A DNA stretch of 64,000 nucleotides, from positions 435,736-499,735 of the forward strand of contig NW_003314321.1 in assembly GCF_000143415.4 (NCBI RefSeq), read 5' to 3'. Shown piece after piece: positions 23,807 through 35,442 of the stretch. The notes under the pieces are model-generated. The model was not told the origin of the DNA, did not search any database, and was given only the letters and a program-made list of their open reading frames with translations. Origin of the DNA: Selaginella moellendorffii. Lineage: Eukaryota; Streptophyta; Lycopodiopsida; Selaginellales; Selaginellaceae. The translations under genes and the position numbers were made by a program. The first letter of the stretch is position 1. Every line of letters starts with the position of its first letter.

Positions 23807-26675
23807 TCTCCGCTGCATAAAGATTTGAGAGAAGAACATATGGAACTGCAGCAGCTTGGGTGACGTCAACCATCAACACATTGCTCGCCGCTCGCGCGCC
23901 AAAGCTGGAGCAGGAGTGGATCCCGCTCGCTCCAAGCAGCGTCATCCATATCAGGTACCCCGGCTCGTAAGGCATGCTCCCAGTCAGCTCCTCGGCTCTA
24001 CGCAACTCTCCCGCTCGTCCCAGCAAGTTTACGATGCAAGCGTAGTGCTCGGCTATGGGTTCCACTCCAAACTCCGCTTGCATGCTCCAGAAACAGCCAT
24101 GGCACGCCTCGAATCCCCCCGCGTGTCCCAGAGCCGAGAGGATCGACACGAACGTCACCTGGTCGGGAGCCACTCCCTCGAGATTCATCGCGCGGAAGAA
24201 CTCGAGCGCCTGTGCCGGATCGCCGCCGCTCTCGCTCACCGCCGTAATGATAGACGTCCACGACACCACGGTTTGCTGCTGGCGAGGGATGGCGCGGAAA
24301 ACATCCAGAGCGCTGCGAGAGATCCCACACTTTCCATAGAGGTTGACGAGCGCGTTGCTCACGAGCTCGCTGCTCTCCAGCCTAGACTCGACGATCATCG
24401 AGTGGAGGAGCGACGCCAGCGTCGCTTGCGCGAGGCTGGAGCACGCATCCAGGGCGGTGGCGAAAGTGATGAGATTCGGCCTCACGCCAGCTAGCAGCAT
24501 CCTTCTCAAGTAGCCGATCGATTCGCCGGGAGCCCCGTTTTGAGAGAACGCCGCCATGACAACGTTCCAAGACGCCGGATCCTCCGCTGAAAGTCGATCG
24601 TGGAAAACCGTGGAGGCGCTCTCAAAGTCGCCACACTTGCCGTAACTCTTCACCAGGGCGCTAGTGGCGAAATCGTCGAGCTCAAATGCTGGATCACCAT
24701 CTTCCATGGTGGCGTGGAGGAGCTTTACGAGATCTAGCGGAAGCGCCGAGCACGAGCCGAGCAAGGACGTGAAAGTTACATTGTCTGGAGTCACGCCTTC
24801 GACCACCATAGCCAGGAAAGTTGCCACTGCGCTTTCGTCCTCGTTGTTCTGTGCATAGGCAGAGATCATGGCGTTCCAAGCACTGGTACTTCTTTCGAAA
24901 GGTATTGCCTCCAAGAAGATTTGTCTCGCTTGTTCTAGATAACCATTCTGGGAGAGCGCAGTGAGCATTGCTGTCCGCGACGCCATCGAGCCGGGATGGT
25001 TTTTGATCTGGTTGTAGACCTTTGTTGCTGCTTCCAGATCTCTGGACTTGCCATGCATGCTGATGAGCGCGGAAGAAACGAGAGGATCCAGCTCTAAGTC
25101 GGTGCTCATCACGGCTGCGTGGATCTCTTCGCCGAGTCTACGTAAAGATTGTTGTTGGTCATCCGGAAAAATCTCGAGAATTGTGACGATGGTCACGGCT
25201 GTTACTTGGACTCCATCAAGATCCATCTCTTGGAACAGCTCCAGAGCTCGTGACGAGGCCCCGTGCTGGACGAGAGCTGACAGCATCGAGTTCCAGGACA
25301 CCACACTTCGCTCCTGCATCATGTCGAAAACTTTTTTTGCTTCTTTCAAGGCTCCACACCTCGCAAACGCATTGATAAACGTCGTGTTGACGAAAACACT
25401 GCCAGCAAAGAGATGGCGAGCTTCGATGCTTGAAAAAACTAGCTTTGCAGTAGCAAAGTCATGGCAAGCATCGGCAACACTCAAGATCGTAATCTCGTCT
25501 GCTTGACACCCTTCCAGATCCATTTTTCGCAAGAGTTTTAGAGCTCTCAGAGTGTTATAGCCTCGCCGAGTTCCAAAGCACTCGTACTGGACGACGACCT
25601 TGCAAGCCGAGATCATGGCATTCCAGGAAACGAGACATGGCTCGCGGAGCAACGCAAACACTGCCTCGGCCTCGAGCAAACTTCCACACTTCCCATACAT
25701 GTTAACGAGTAGCGTCCCCACGACTGTATCGCTCTCTAAGTCCCTCCTTCGTGCACTCTCGTGGATTTGCCTTCCCTGTGGAAGCAACGAGTGAGTGGCA
25801 CAGGCATCCAAAACTATCACAAAACTTGCCTCGTTTGGAGCTACGTCGGCCATAGCCTCCATCTCCTGGAAGAGGAGCACGGCATCCTTGGCTCGTCTAT
25901 TGCGAGCAAACGCAGTCATCATCGAGTTCCAAGAAACAATGCTGCGGCCCGGCATCTTGTCGAAGAAATCCTCGGCGTCGTTCAAGCATCCGTTTAGAGC
26001 GCACGCTCCAAGCATGGAGTTCCACGAGACCATGTCTCTCTCGAGGAGCAAGTTCTCAAACACGTAGGTTGCGTGTTCGATGCTTCCGCACTTGCCATAC
26101 ATGCTCACAAGCGAATTGCCAACCATTTGGTTGTCCGCCATGAAGCCACTCTCGACGATTCTGTGCTGGGCGGACATTCCCTGCTCTAGCATTTTGGCAC
26201 CACCGCTGCTGCAAGCCTCCGCCACGGCCAAGAGCGTCATCTCACTCGGCCTCTCGCCCGCTTGATCCATTCTCCGGTAGAAAAACAATGCCCTCTTGCA
26301 GTCACCCCACCGAGCGCACGAGGAGATTACAGAATTCCACGAGACCGAGTTCCTCTGCGGCATTTTCTCCAAGATGACTGCTGCGTGATCCAAATGCCCG
26401 TTCTGAGCAAATGCTGCGAGAAAGATGGTCCAAGAGAAAACATTCCTCAGCTTGATCATGCTGAAAGCCTCCTCTGCTTGCTGCAAGGAGCCAAGCTTCC
26501 CATACATTTCCACCAGAAGGTTTCCAAGCAGAGTATCTCCTTCGAGCTTGGATTGCCGAATCTGCTGCTGGACATGGTTGCCCTTGGTCAATGCGGTGCA
26601 ATGCCTCAATAGTGCAGCAAAAGAAGCCTTTTGATTCTGCAATTCTTTGCCCGGTGGTGGCACTGGAAACTTCAT
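23784..26675 (-). CDS. Large PLS-type pentatricopeptide repeat protein (963 aa), 3' end replaced
   Basis: Intronless. PLS motifs run from about residue 50, e.g. NVFSWTIFLAAFAQNGHLDH, NSVSWNSVISSCARWGDCKR and DTVVGTLLVNMYGKCGSLLE. The pre-E block YACIVNLLGRAGELRRAEEL and YVLLSNLYAA are present, but then the protein reads EMAGLQSV and stops. Those last residues and the TAA come from DNA homologous, in another frame, to exon 1 of the gene at 58477, so the E motif was replaced. The start MKFPVPPPGK is the first in-frame ATG. Presumed organelle RNA factor. Confidence 0.88.
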   Translation of the reverse strand: MKFPVPPPGKELQNQKASFAALLRHCTALTKGNHVQQQIRQSKLEGDTLLGNLLVEMYGKLGSLQQAEEAFSMIKLRNVFSWTIFLAAFAQNGHLDHAAVILEKMPQRNSVSWNSVISSCARWGDCKRALFFYRRMDQAGERPSEMTLLAVAEACSSGGAKMLEQGMSAQHRIVESGFMADNQMVGNSLVSMYGKCGSIEHATYVFENLLLERDMVSWNSMLGACALNGCLNDAEDFFDKMPGRSIVSWNSMMTAFARNRRAKDAVLLFQEMEAMADVAPNEASFVIVLDACATHSLLPQGRQIHESARRRDLESDTVVGTLLVNMYGKCGSLLEAEAVFALLREPCLVSWNAMISACKVVVQYECFGTRRGYNTLRALKLLRKMDLEGCQADEITILSVADACHDFATAKLVFSSIEARHLFAGSVFVNTTFINAFARCGALKEAKKVFDMMQERSVVSWNSMLSALVQHGASSRALELFQEMDLDGVQVTAVTIVTILEIFPDDQQQSLRRLGEEIHAAVMSTDLELDPLVSSALISMHGKSRDLEAATKVYNQIKNHPGSMASRTAMLTALSQNGYLEQARQIFLEAIPFERSTSAWNAMISAYAQNNEDESAVATFLAMVVEGVTPDNVTFTSLLGSCSALPLDLVKLLHATMEDGDPAFELDDFATSALVKSYGKCGDFESASTVFHDRLSAEDPASWNVVMAAFSQNGAPGESIGYLRRMLLAGVRPNLITFATALDACSSLAQATLASLLHSMIVESRLESSELVSNALVNLYGKCGISRSALDVFRAIPRQQQTVVSWTSIITAVSESGGDPAQALEFFRAMNLEGVAPDQVTFVSILSALGHAGGFEACHGCFWSMQAEFGVEPIAEHYACIVNLLGRAGELRRAEELTGSMPYEPGYLIWMTLLGASGIHSCSSFGARAASNVLMVDVTQAAAVPYVLLSNLYAAEMAGLQSV

Positions 26676-26769
26676 CCATTGCTTAGATATGATACTAGCC
26701 TTTTGATCGTTTCCAGAGATTATTCTCGATTACTATGACCTGAACTACAATTCTGACTTCCTAAATTTT

Positions 26770-26980
26770 GATAGTTTTTATCAAGTTGTCATTTTACATA
26801 ATATTAATCTATTCTGTAGTATCATTTTTCTGTATTTCTAATGCACTCTTAGAATAGAGGGAGGGTGCGCTCCCGGAAGGCTATCCCCAAGATGTTGTAT
26901 TACAGACACTAGATATTTTCTATTGCTGAGATTATGGAAAAGAATATTGGATCGTTTAGACTTCTAGTTTCAGCTTGGCT
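26770..26980 (+). repeat. Direct repeat A, copy 1
   Basis: Resembles 27320-27540: shared strings include CTATTCTGTAGTATCATT, CTATCCCC.AGATGT, ACACTAGATATTTT and GGATCGTTTAGACTTCTAGT. The copies lie about 550 bp apart in the same orientation and have diverged by indels. They flank the lectin-like relic sequence. Confidence 0.7.
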
Positions 26981-27069
26981 TTTGAGCCCAGTTAATGAAT
27001 ATGGTTGGAATAGGAATTTTGGAGTAACTGGTTCAGAATAATGTATCCAATTTCCCATGTTCTTGAAGA

Positions 27070-28560
27070 TAAAGCTCTATGGATGGGCTATGATGCAACA
27101 TTAATTGTTTTTAATAATTATATGATTCTGTATTTTCTTGAATATGGGACAAAACCTCCTATAAGCTCTAATAAACTAACTTAATGTGAAACTGTAATGG
27201 TTATAGAAGACAATGGAAATCTTCTATTATATTGAAGTATTCCCAGAAAGATAAAGCATGAACAATTTATTCTTAATTAGCAAAAGAATTGTTTAAAGTA
27301 TCAAACTGGTGCTCCTAAATTTGATAGTTTTCAATGTTCTCCATCTACAAGTTGTCAGTTTACATAATATAAATCTATTCTGTAGTATCATTGTTCTGTA
27401 TTTCTAATGCACTAGAGGCTATCCCCGAGATGTAGTGTTGCAAACACTAGATATTTTAGTTGAGAACATGAGTTAAAATTATGGAAACGAATTTAGCTTT
27501 GTAAATAATACTGGATCGTTTAGACTTCTAGTTTCAGTCCAAACTAACACTACACCACATGAATTTTATGATTGTTGGGTTATCTATACTAATGTCATAT
27601 ATTCAGGTACGATCAAGTTTTCTCATAATAAAGAGTATGAACTTATATTCTGAAAATGGTAATTATGGATAATATTGCAAACTTAAACTTCAAACAGATG
27701 ATAACTTAGTTTTACATAAAAATGATGAAATAAATTCAATATGGTCTACAAATACATGGCATATCATACCATATGAAATATCAATTGTACTGGTTATAGA
27801 AGAAAATGGAAATCTTGTATTATATCAAAGTATAATAGGTAAAAATGTATGGTTTGTATTTGAAGACTTCAAAATTTAGTTTTGTATAGATATTTGTATA
27901 GATATTTATAAAATGACTAAAAATAATATATGTGATGGCAATGATAAAGGATGGAAGACTTTTACACTTTTTTGGGAGGAGCTAGACATGCCATCATCTA
28001 TTAATGACAGACTCTTAGATGGAGACCCAAAAGGAAGCTAAGGTAGAAATCAGAGCACTAGCACATCTCTCAAAGATAAGGAGTCATGGTACTTGAGTTT
28101 GTGGAGGGCAAACCACTTAGATGGAGTTGTGCTAGTGCTTATTGAGGGATCTGCTACTCAAAAGGAAGAGGCTGAGTGAGCACAAAGCAACAATTATGAT
28201 CAAGAAAGTGGCTAAGGGTGTGCATAAGATGCACAAGAGGGGTGTGGTGCACAGAGAAGTTTGTACATGTCAAAAAAGAGGTCACCGCACATGAGTATAG
28301 AGGGTGTGATTGTTGAGATAAAAAGGTACAGTGCTCTTGAGATTTCTTCTCTAGCCTATGTCTTTGATAAGAGAATTGATGTATGGAGCATCTGACTATC
28401 TTTTCTGAGATGCTTTTTGGGAAGTGTTTGTTTTCAAGACTGGAATGGAGAGAAATGCAAGAGACAGAGTGTTTGAATCAACTTGCTTGATTGGACAGAC
28501 TTGTGCTAGGAAGCAAAGTGTTTCATCTTTATTTGCTCCATATAAATCCTAAGAAAATGC
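27070..28560 (+). pseudogene. Lectin-domain receptor-like kinase relic
   Basis: Decayed on the plus strand in all frames, but two modules are readable. Near 27190 the strand reads VIEDNGNLLLY, and near 27697-27850 it reads DDNLVLHKNDEINSIWSTNTW, then VIEENGNLVLY, the repeated pattern of bulb-type (mannose-binding, B_lectin) domains. From 28085 kinase-like pieces follow: LEFVEGKPL, VAKGVHKMHKRGVVHRE (catalytic loop, degenerate) and RIDVWS, then EMLFGKCLFS after a shift. Together this fits a bulb-lectin receptor-like kinase. Stops and frameshifts are numerous. Confidence 0.6.
27320..27540 (+). repeat. Direct repeat A, copy 2
   Basis: Second diverged copy of the 26770-26980 repeat, same orientation; see copy 1. 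Confidence 0.7.
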
Positions 28561-30549
28561 TGTCTCTTTAGAAATTGAAGTTTCTTTGGATGGTGGGGAA
28601 TTTAATGTTCCACAATATGAATTGATAATGGAGGAGCTAAATCAAACAATGACAAAGGCGAGTTTGAAGTTGATTTTTCAACAACTAGAGCCCAAAATGT
28701 GGTGTCTAAAAAGGAACTGGAATGTGGATCAACTAGAAGCCATGGCAATGGAGCTAAAGAAGATTTAGTTGTGATGTATAAATGGTGCATGGCAAGCCAT
28801 CTATTGAGCAATTGAACATGCAAATGTAAAGTTTTGTATTCAAGCTACACAAAACAATTTTGGTATACAAGCATTCATCAAATGTAAATGAAAGATGAAA
28901 CATCTTGTAGCTATGTGATGAGAAGTTCTTGATAACATGTCTCAAATGGATAAATGATGATGAGTGGAGTGTCAGCCTTGAACCTCCAACATAAAAATGC
29001 AAAACACACTAGCTTTCTCCAGGTATGAGCAGAACTTTGAGTACAAAACAAAATCACTGAGTACCATTAGAATAATTTTTAGAGATTAAGAACAAAAGTA
29101 TGTTAAAAGTGTAAGCACATCATATCTTTCCTACAGAAGAAATCAATGTCCCATGCCTTGCTTCCAATGCAGTTCCAGCCAATTAATGAGATCAAGAGGC
29201 ACACTAATTTACCCACTTCTAATAGCACCTTAAAAAGGGAGCCTATGTATAATTGTGTATGATAGTAAGAATCATCCAAAGTTGCATCATTATATATCCC
29301 TTTGAGTATAGGGATGGTTGTGAAAAGGAACCTATCTAAATCAGTGCTATAGCCCTAATTTAGTTTTAAGACACATACAAACAATGGTTTTTGGCAAATT
29401 CCAAGACTCGTGAATGAGATGAATTTTTGTCTCTAGCAAATGGGTGCATGCTCACTTCTCCATCATCACTTCTGAAGAAGTTTTCAAAGTTTAGTGGGAT
29501 GTTAACTTAGCTACTTGACTTAAACCAATTGTTAGCTCAAAGATAAGATTTCTATAATCAGGATTTGTAAAATCAAGAAATTCTCAACAAAATGATTTAT
29601 GCATGTACTCATGTTGAGAACATAGTGAAAGTATGAAGGAATGAGTAAGGTGATAGTATCTTCTCAACACTTTAGCAAGACTTCTTGGCTTTGGGCATGC
29701 TTTTATTTTGGAATTCTTTGAGATGAAGTTAACTGGTATGCTTTTGTGATCTCATACAAGGAGTGCACTAATAAAAGAGCACCTCCGAAGCCAATATTGA
29801 GAATGCATAAACAAGTGATGAAGAGGAAGAGGATCTTAAAAAAGGGAAGAAAATAATGAAACTGAAGAACTTGAAAAATAAAAAAGTGGATATAGAGTGA
29901 AAAATTCAAGAGGATATTAAGGTATAATAGTAAAGGTAAATTTTCTTTATATATACAAAGTGGTCAATAAACTTTAATTTAGTTATATATACTCAATTAA
30001 TTTCCATCTAATGCTGAATGTGTTCAAACATAGGTGACCATGCTCAAATCTCAGATTGTAAGGACAACTTTAGAAGTTGTAGTCACTCATTAAAACTTTC
30101 AAGCAAAAACTAAAATTTTCAGCTATTGAGTGATGACACACAAAATAATCATCATATTGCTAGTTAATTGGCAATGCAGATTGAAGAGGTCAACAAAAAA
30201 ATTGCAACATAGTTAGGACATGGTGAGGACATGGTGAGGTTAGGACATGGTGAAGAAAATTAATGATTAGTGTCTTAAAACAACATAGAGTTTCAAGTTG
30301 GAGATTAAAGGTCAATTTCATTTCTCTTATTTTTAGTGAATTTTACAAAGTGAAGCTTATTTATATAGTTCTTAGTTTAATTTATGATTAGTACTACTCA
30401 TTTTTATAAATGAATGTCAATTAATGCATTGGTATATAGTTATATTTAGACATTAATTTGTATTTTTTAGTTCACTATTAACAAAATTTAATATGATTCT
30501 CATCTAACTACAGATAAGTAATAGTTCCTTTTTATAAATTTATCATATA

Positions 30550-30627
<78 letters not shown>

Positions 30628-32901
30628 AAAGTTGTCGTATATCTTGAGCGAGATATTTTACTTAAAACTCAACACAATCTAGTGTTCTAGCAACAAAGCA
30701 AGGTATCCTTTCTCATAAAATGGGTAATTTTTCATTATGAAAAATCTTTATCATGTAAGTGGATAATTGAAGTTGTATTTACTTTTAAGTTTTATGTGGT
30801 GTAGCACACCTAAATTTAAAGTTAAATTCCAAGCATTATGAAATAAAGGTCTGGTATACACTTAATATGCTATATGAATACCAGCTCCTTGTATTTAATT
30901 CTTGCATACAAACTTTATAAACCATAAATTTTTCCTTTTCAATTTCCTAATTTACTTCATTTATCTGACCATCTTTGCCTTAGCCTTAGCTAAGTTCCTT
31001 TAGCAAGATTCCCACCTACTACATTAGCTCTTATTTAGTCTTACTTAAATTCAATTATTCATTACACGAGTAATGGGGTATTAACTATCCACCCATAGAT
31101 TCCCAAATTCTCTTTCAACCTTCTTTGAATTATACTGAATTTAAGGTTCAATTACACTCCCTGCATTAGCTTTTTTTTTTCTATTATAGATGAGTTTTGA
31201 AATAATTACTACCCAAATTCCAACAACAAATTTTACCAAGAGTTACTGTGCAATACGGCTATAAAAAATAGGTGGCTCTAAATGTGTATCTCTACCTAAA
31301 GTTCATTATAATGACTTAGTCATTTTTATCCTATAATAGGCCTTTATACACACTTATATAAAAGGTTAAGTTATAGGAAATAGATAGAATCTTGAGGATC
31401 TGGTGGCACACTTATTTATTATAACATCGACATGACTTTTTGGTCATAAGCTCACAAAAGTGATAAGATCAACTTTATATGATTTTGTAATTTGATTGCA
31501 ACAAAATTAACTAAAAACCTTGAAATTATCAAAAGGAAGTGACGAGGAAGTGAGCCAATATAGATAACAAATTTGCACTATCCTAAGTATAAGTATATCA
31601 CTAGAGAATGAGGAAGACTAATGCTTCTGAGCAACCAAAAGCTTCATATGACTTTTAGCTAAGGTTTATAGATCCTTTTGGCTGATTTCTTTGAGTTCTT
31701 GGTAGGGGACTATTTGCAAGTGGTGAAGATGAGGCTGTGGCATGCATTTTCCAACAATACTGCTAGATTTCCTGTGAATAGTAGAGTGGACTCCATAGAT
31801 AGATCCATTGCTAGAGTTCCTTGATCATCTCAAAGGAGATGATGTGGAACTTCCAAGCTATAACTAATATAATGTTAGAACAATGAAGCCAAGCTTTTGT
31901 GGTCTTCTTTCTTTGGGTCAATCAAAAGTGATGGAGAAGAGAATTAGGCTTGCTTAATTATAAGAACCCACCACCATCCCACTCAAGCCTAATGATTGAA
32001 TTGATAAAATTGCAATTCCAATCTTCAAATAGTTTTCCTTTCGTCTCATGGTTAAGTCAGGGAACAAAAAATTCATAAGATTGAATGGGTCATATGTTGA
32101 TTTAGAGCATGATCTACAGTCAAAGTATCATGGATTGGAGGAAAATTATGTGGTAAATAGATTATTACAGGAACTTTATATATTTCAGCCTCTTGTTTTG
32201 GGGATGATGATAATATATCAATCCTCCACAACATTATGATCAGTTCATATGGTTCTATCCAACGAAATTTTTGCACACATGGTTTGTTATAGCATAAATC
32301 ATCCAAAAATCAGAACATATACTATATATTTGGCTAGTTGAAGGAGGGAATTTAATGATTTTGGAGTTTCAGAATTTGGTTGAAACAAGTTTTAAATTTG
32401 AAGAGAACACTTTATAGTCACAACCATAAATTTAACTTTAGCAATTCTCTTATGAAGTTTCAAAAACAAAAAACAAAAAACATGTGAAAATTACAAATAC
32501 CTGGTCAAAGGAAACAAAGACAACATATTCAAAAGTATTACACTTGAAGGTAAAAGTTAAGAGTATCAGTATCAAGTAACATTATTATCATCACAAATAC
32601 ACAATTCTCAATTATGAAATTGATACTGTAAATAAGAAGGTTTAAAACATCACAATCAACCAATTCTCAAGTTGCAATTATGTATACTTCTTTTAATATT
32701 AGACTTTTAGTAAGTCTTTCATCCTTTACAAACATATGTATTTTATATATTGTATGCTTCTTGATCCAAATGTTAAACTTTAGATTCATTGCCTTGGAAT
32801 ATCTAAACATTAGGTGTTCATAACATTGAAAAAGAATTAGATATTAGTATTATATTCAAATTTAATATAATATTAATAAATTTTTATTTTTAAATTATAT
32901 T
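28561..32901. other. AT-rich gene-poor stretch
   Basis: Low-complexity AT-rich DNA with scattered short open frames (e.g. 28586-28768) that I cannot assign. It contains a long TA microsatellite at 30552-30623. I see no intact gene, RNA gene or recognisable transposon domain. Confidence 0.5.
30552..30623. repeat. (TA)n microsatellite
   Basis: About 36 uninterrupted TA dinucleotides. Confidence 0.98.
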
Positions 32902-33028
32902 TGTGAGGTCCAAGTGTATGGCTATAATGCTGTCTACTAATATCAATGTAGTTGGATTTTGGTAGCTATCGAATTGGTTTCCATTCGGACCACTCACTAC
33001 TATATATAAGCTATAACTTTTGGGCTCA
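32902..33028 (+). mobile_element. Gypsy-family LTR fragment
   Basis: Starts TGTGAGGTCC and aligns through GGATTTTGGTAG and ATTCGGACCA to the TATATAAGCTA region of the LTRs at 37918 and 58029. It is truncated on its right side. It may be the 5' LTR remnant of the element whose coding part begins near 33.7 kb, or an older solo LTR. Confidence 0.65.
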
Positions 33029-34880
33029 TCACAATCATCAACATATCCAAATGTGTATTTGAAGATGTTTGAGAAAATACTCCAATCCTCACAAGTGGTT
33101 ATGCTCAAACCATTGTACCATTGCAGCATCGTCTTTTGAAAACACATGGGAAATTCATGTAAATGCCTAGCATTATCCTAAAAATGATATGTGGCAATCA
33201 CCATGAAATGATTATACTAATGATACATATCATCCCAAAGATCTCATAGAAGAACTTTGGCTAGACTCGAAGATTGTTAGCAAGAGTAAGAGGAGGTATA
33301 CCATGTGCCATAAATGCCATGATTAACAAAGTTTGATTATTCAATTGCAACCGTATAACATCGAGAAATTGCACCAACTACTACTCTAGAGTCAAAGGAA
33401 GAGGAAGCTACTACTCTATCATAAAGATGGACAAAAAAGAAAGAGCAAAAGAAAAAAAATTGAGAAAAGTTATAGGAAAAAGGAGATTTAGATAATGGAA
33501 AAGCTAGATCTAAAGCAAAATCCCAAATCTAAGCACTCCTTAGGAACAATCAAAGCTGCCTCTCACCTCCACTAACATAAGTGCATCGAATATGGAAATG
33601 AGGAATTGTAGGAGTAGTAGAGGGTACTTGCATGACTCCTTGCTTCCCGAAAGTATCTTAGTGTCTAGACTTTCTACTATATATCAATAGGACGTTATTG
33701 ACACCAAGGTCTTCACCCAAGAAATGGAGGTCGCTACTCCGGAAAACACCCACAACATTGATAAGTGTGACCAATTTCATTACACACCTAATAGCAGACA
33801 TCATAATCACGATCACAGTATTTGTACGAATAAATCAATGACCCCTTCATCTTTCTTTCAAGAGTATCATCAAAGGGTTCACTTGACACTAGTTCATCTA
33901 GTGTTTATTTTCCAAGCTCGTTTTTATAATAAAAGATCTCTCATTCTTTTTTCTATATTGGTTGATATAGGTTTAAATTTATCTTTTATTGCATAGTCTA
34001 TTGCCACACATTGCCGTCTACATTTATATTGTGCAGTAAAGCCAATTTTCATTTTGTATAGCAACAGTTGAACACACATATGTGTACGGGATAAGATAGA
34101 CCTAGTTATGCATATAGGTGATTTTAAGCTTCAGGTACAATCATTGCGGGTGGTGCCAAGTCAAGCTTTTAACCTTATCCTTGGTATATATTGATTGCAA
34201 CACAATTATGTTAAGTATTACTTTGAGATTTCTCCCTTTTGTTTCATACTTTTTATATTCTTTCCATTCTTTTCAGTTTTATTCTTCTCCATCCCTCTAT
34301 TTCTACCTTTGTTTCCATCACTTTTGTTTCGTCATTATTTCCTCCTATGTTTCTATCTTGTTCTTTTATTCCCTCTTCTGATCCTTCCAATGGTTTTTAT
34401 GTTGTAGTGATTGACCGACTCATGAAGAAGTATGCCAATCTTTTTGAATTTAACCTATCATCTGGGGCCAATATTACAATATATCATCCTATTCTAACTA
34501 GGGATGCTCGTCCAATCAAGGTTCTTATTTGTTGTCGGTCACCAAAAGAGATCAAGATTTTATATGCAAACATGAAAAAGATGTTGAAAAGGGGTGTTAT
34601 TCGAAAGTTGTGGAGTTCTTAGGCATGTGAACTTTATCTTGTGATGAAGTTTAATGGGAGTATTTATTTTTGCATCGACTATTGTCCATTAAATGAAGTG
34701 ACAATCCCAGATGTGCACCCTCTTCCTCACACTATTAATCTCTTGGATTGTTTAAGGAGAAGTTGTTAATTCACTAAGTTAGATCTTGCTTTTGGGTACT
34801 AGCAAGTGTCGATAGCTAAGGAAGAGATTTATAAAACTGCTTTTTGTACATTGTTTACTTTGTATAAGTTTTTGGTGATG

Positions 34881-35442
34881 TGTAAGCAACTAAAGAGAAC
34901 GACTTAAGAGATGATTCATGGGGTTTAAATATAAAGGGAAAAGGCCCATGAATAAAAATGCACCCTCTTTTCCAATTAATTAAGGGTCTTGGGATATTTG
35001 AGGTTTGAATAGTGGGTGACCTCCAAATTTAAGAGCTTATATTTGGTATTATAGAGGGTCTTGTGGCCAACTCTATTGGTTGGCTAACCATATATTAATT
35101 GATATCTAGCAGGTCTAGTTGCTTCAACTAAGCTCAACACGAGAGGCCCAGCCGACCTGAGGGTAGGGTATCAAGAAAGCGGGGCTCTCGAAAAAGCTAC
35201 GGCTCTCAACTTTTATTCACGAGGGTGTGAATTTGTAGGGAATTATAGTGGATTGTAACCAACTAAAGAGAACAACTTGAAAGATGATTTATGGGAATAT
35301 AGAGGGAAAAGACTCATGTATAAGAGTGTATTTTTTTTTTCAATCGGTTAAGGGTTTTGAAATACTTAGGGTTTAGCATCCTTGGGTTTAAATAGTATTA
35401 AGTTGGATGACCTCTATGAAAATCCAAATTTAAAAACTTACA
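34881..35442 (+). mobile_element. TRIM (terminal-repeat retrotransposon in miniature), complete
   Basis: 562 bp with two LTRs: 34881-35041 (161 bp) and 35254-35442 (189 bp). Both begin TGTAA; the 5' copy ends CTTATA and the 3' copy CTTACA. The 212-bp interior has no coding capacity. Right after the 5' LTR is TTGGTATTATAGAG, which resembles the initiator-Met tRNA primer site (TGGTATCAGAG). Perfect 5-bp target duplications TGATG flank it (34876-34880 and 35443-35447). It sits inside the gypsy RT domain between the codons for FLVM and PF, so it is younger than the gypsy element. The solo LTR at 10017-10210 belongs to the same family. Confidence 0.9.

Noticed and set aside
23856-26634. Many plus-strand frames across the 963-aa PPR region
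   Set aside because: They are antisense shadows of the PPR gene, which has clear motifs on the minus strand.
30552-30623. Regularly repeated sequence considered as a CRISPR-like array
   Set aside because: It is a simple TA microsatellite without spacers, and the genome is eukaryotic.
32890-33147. Minus-strand frame resembling a gag fragment (LQWYNGLS..CEDWSIF)
   Set aside because: It overlaps a plus-oriented LTR fragment and the match is short, so an element in this orientation cannot be supported.
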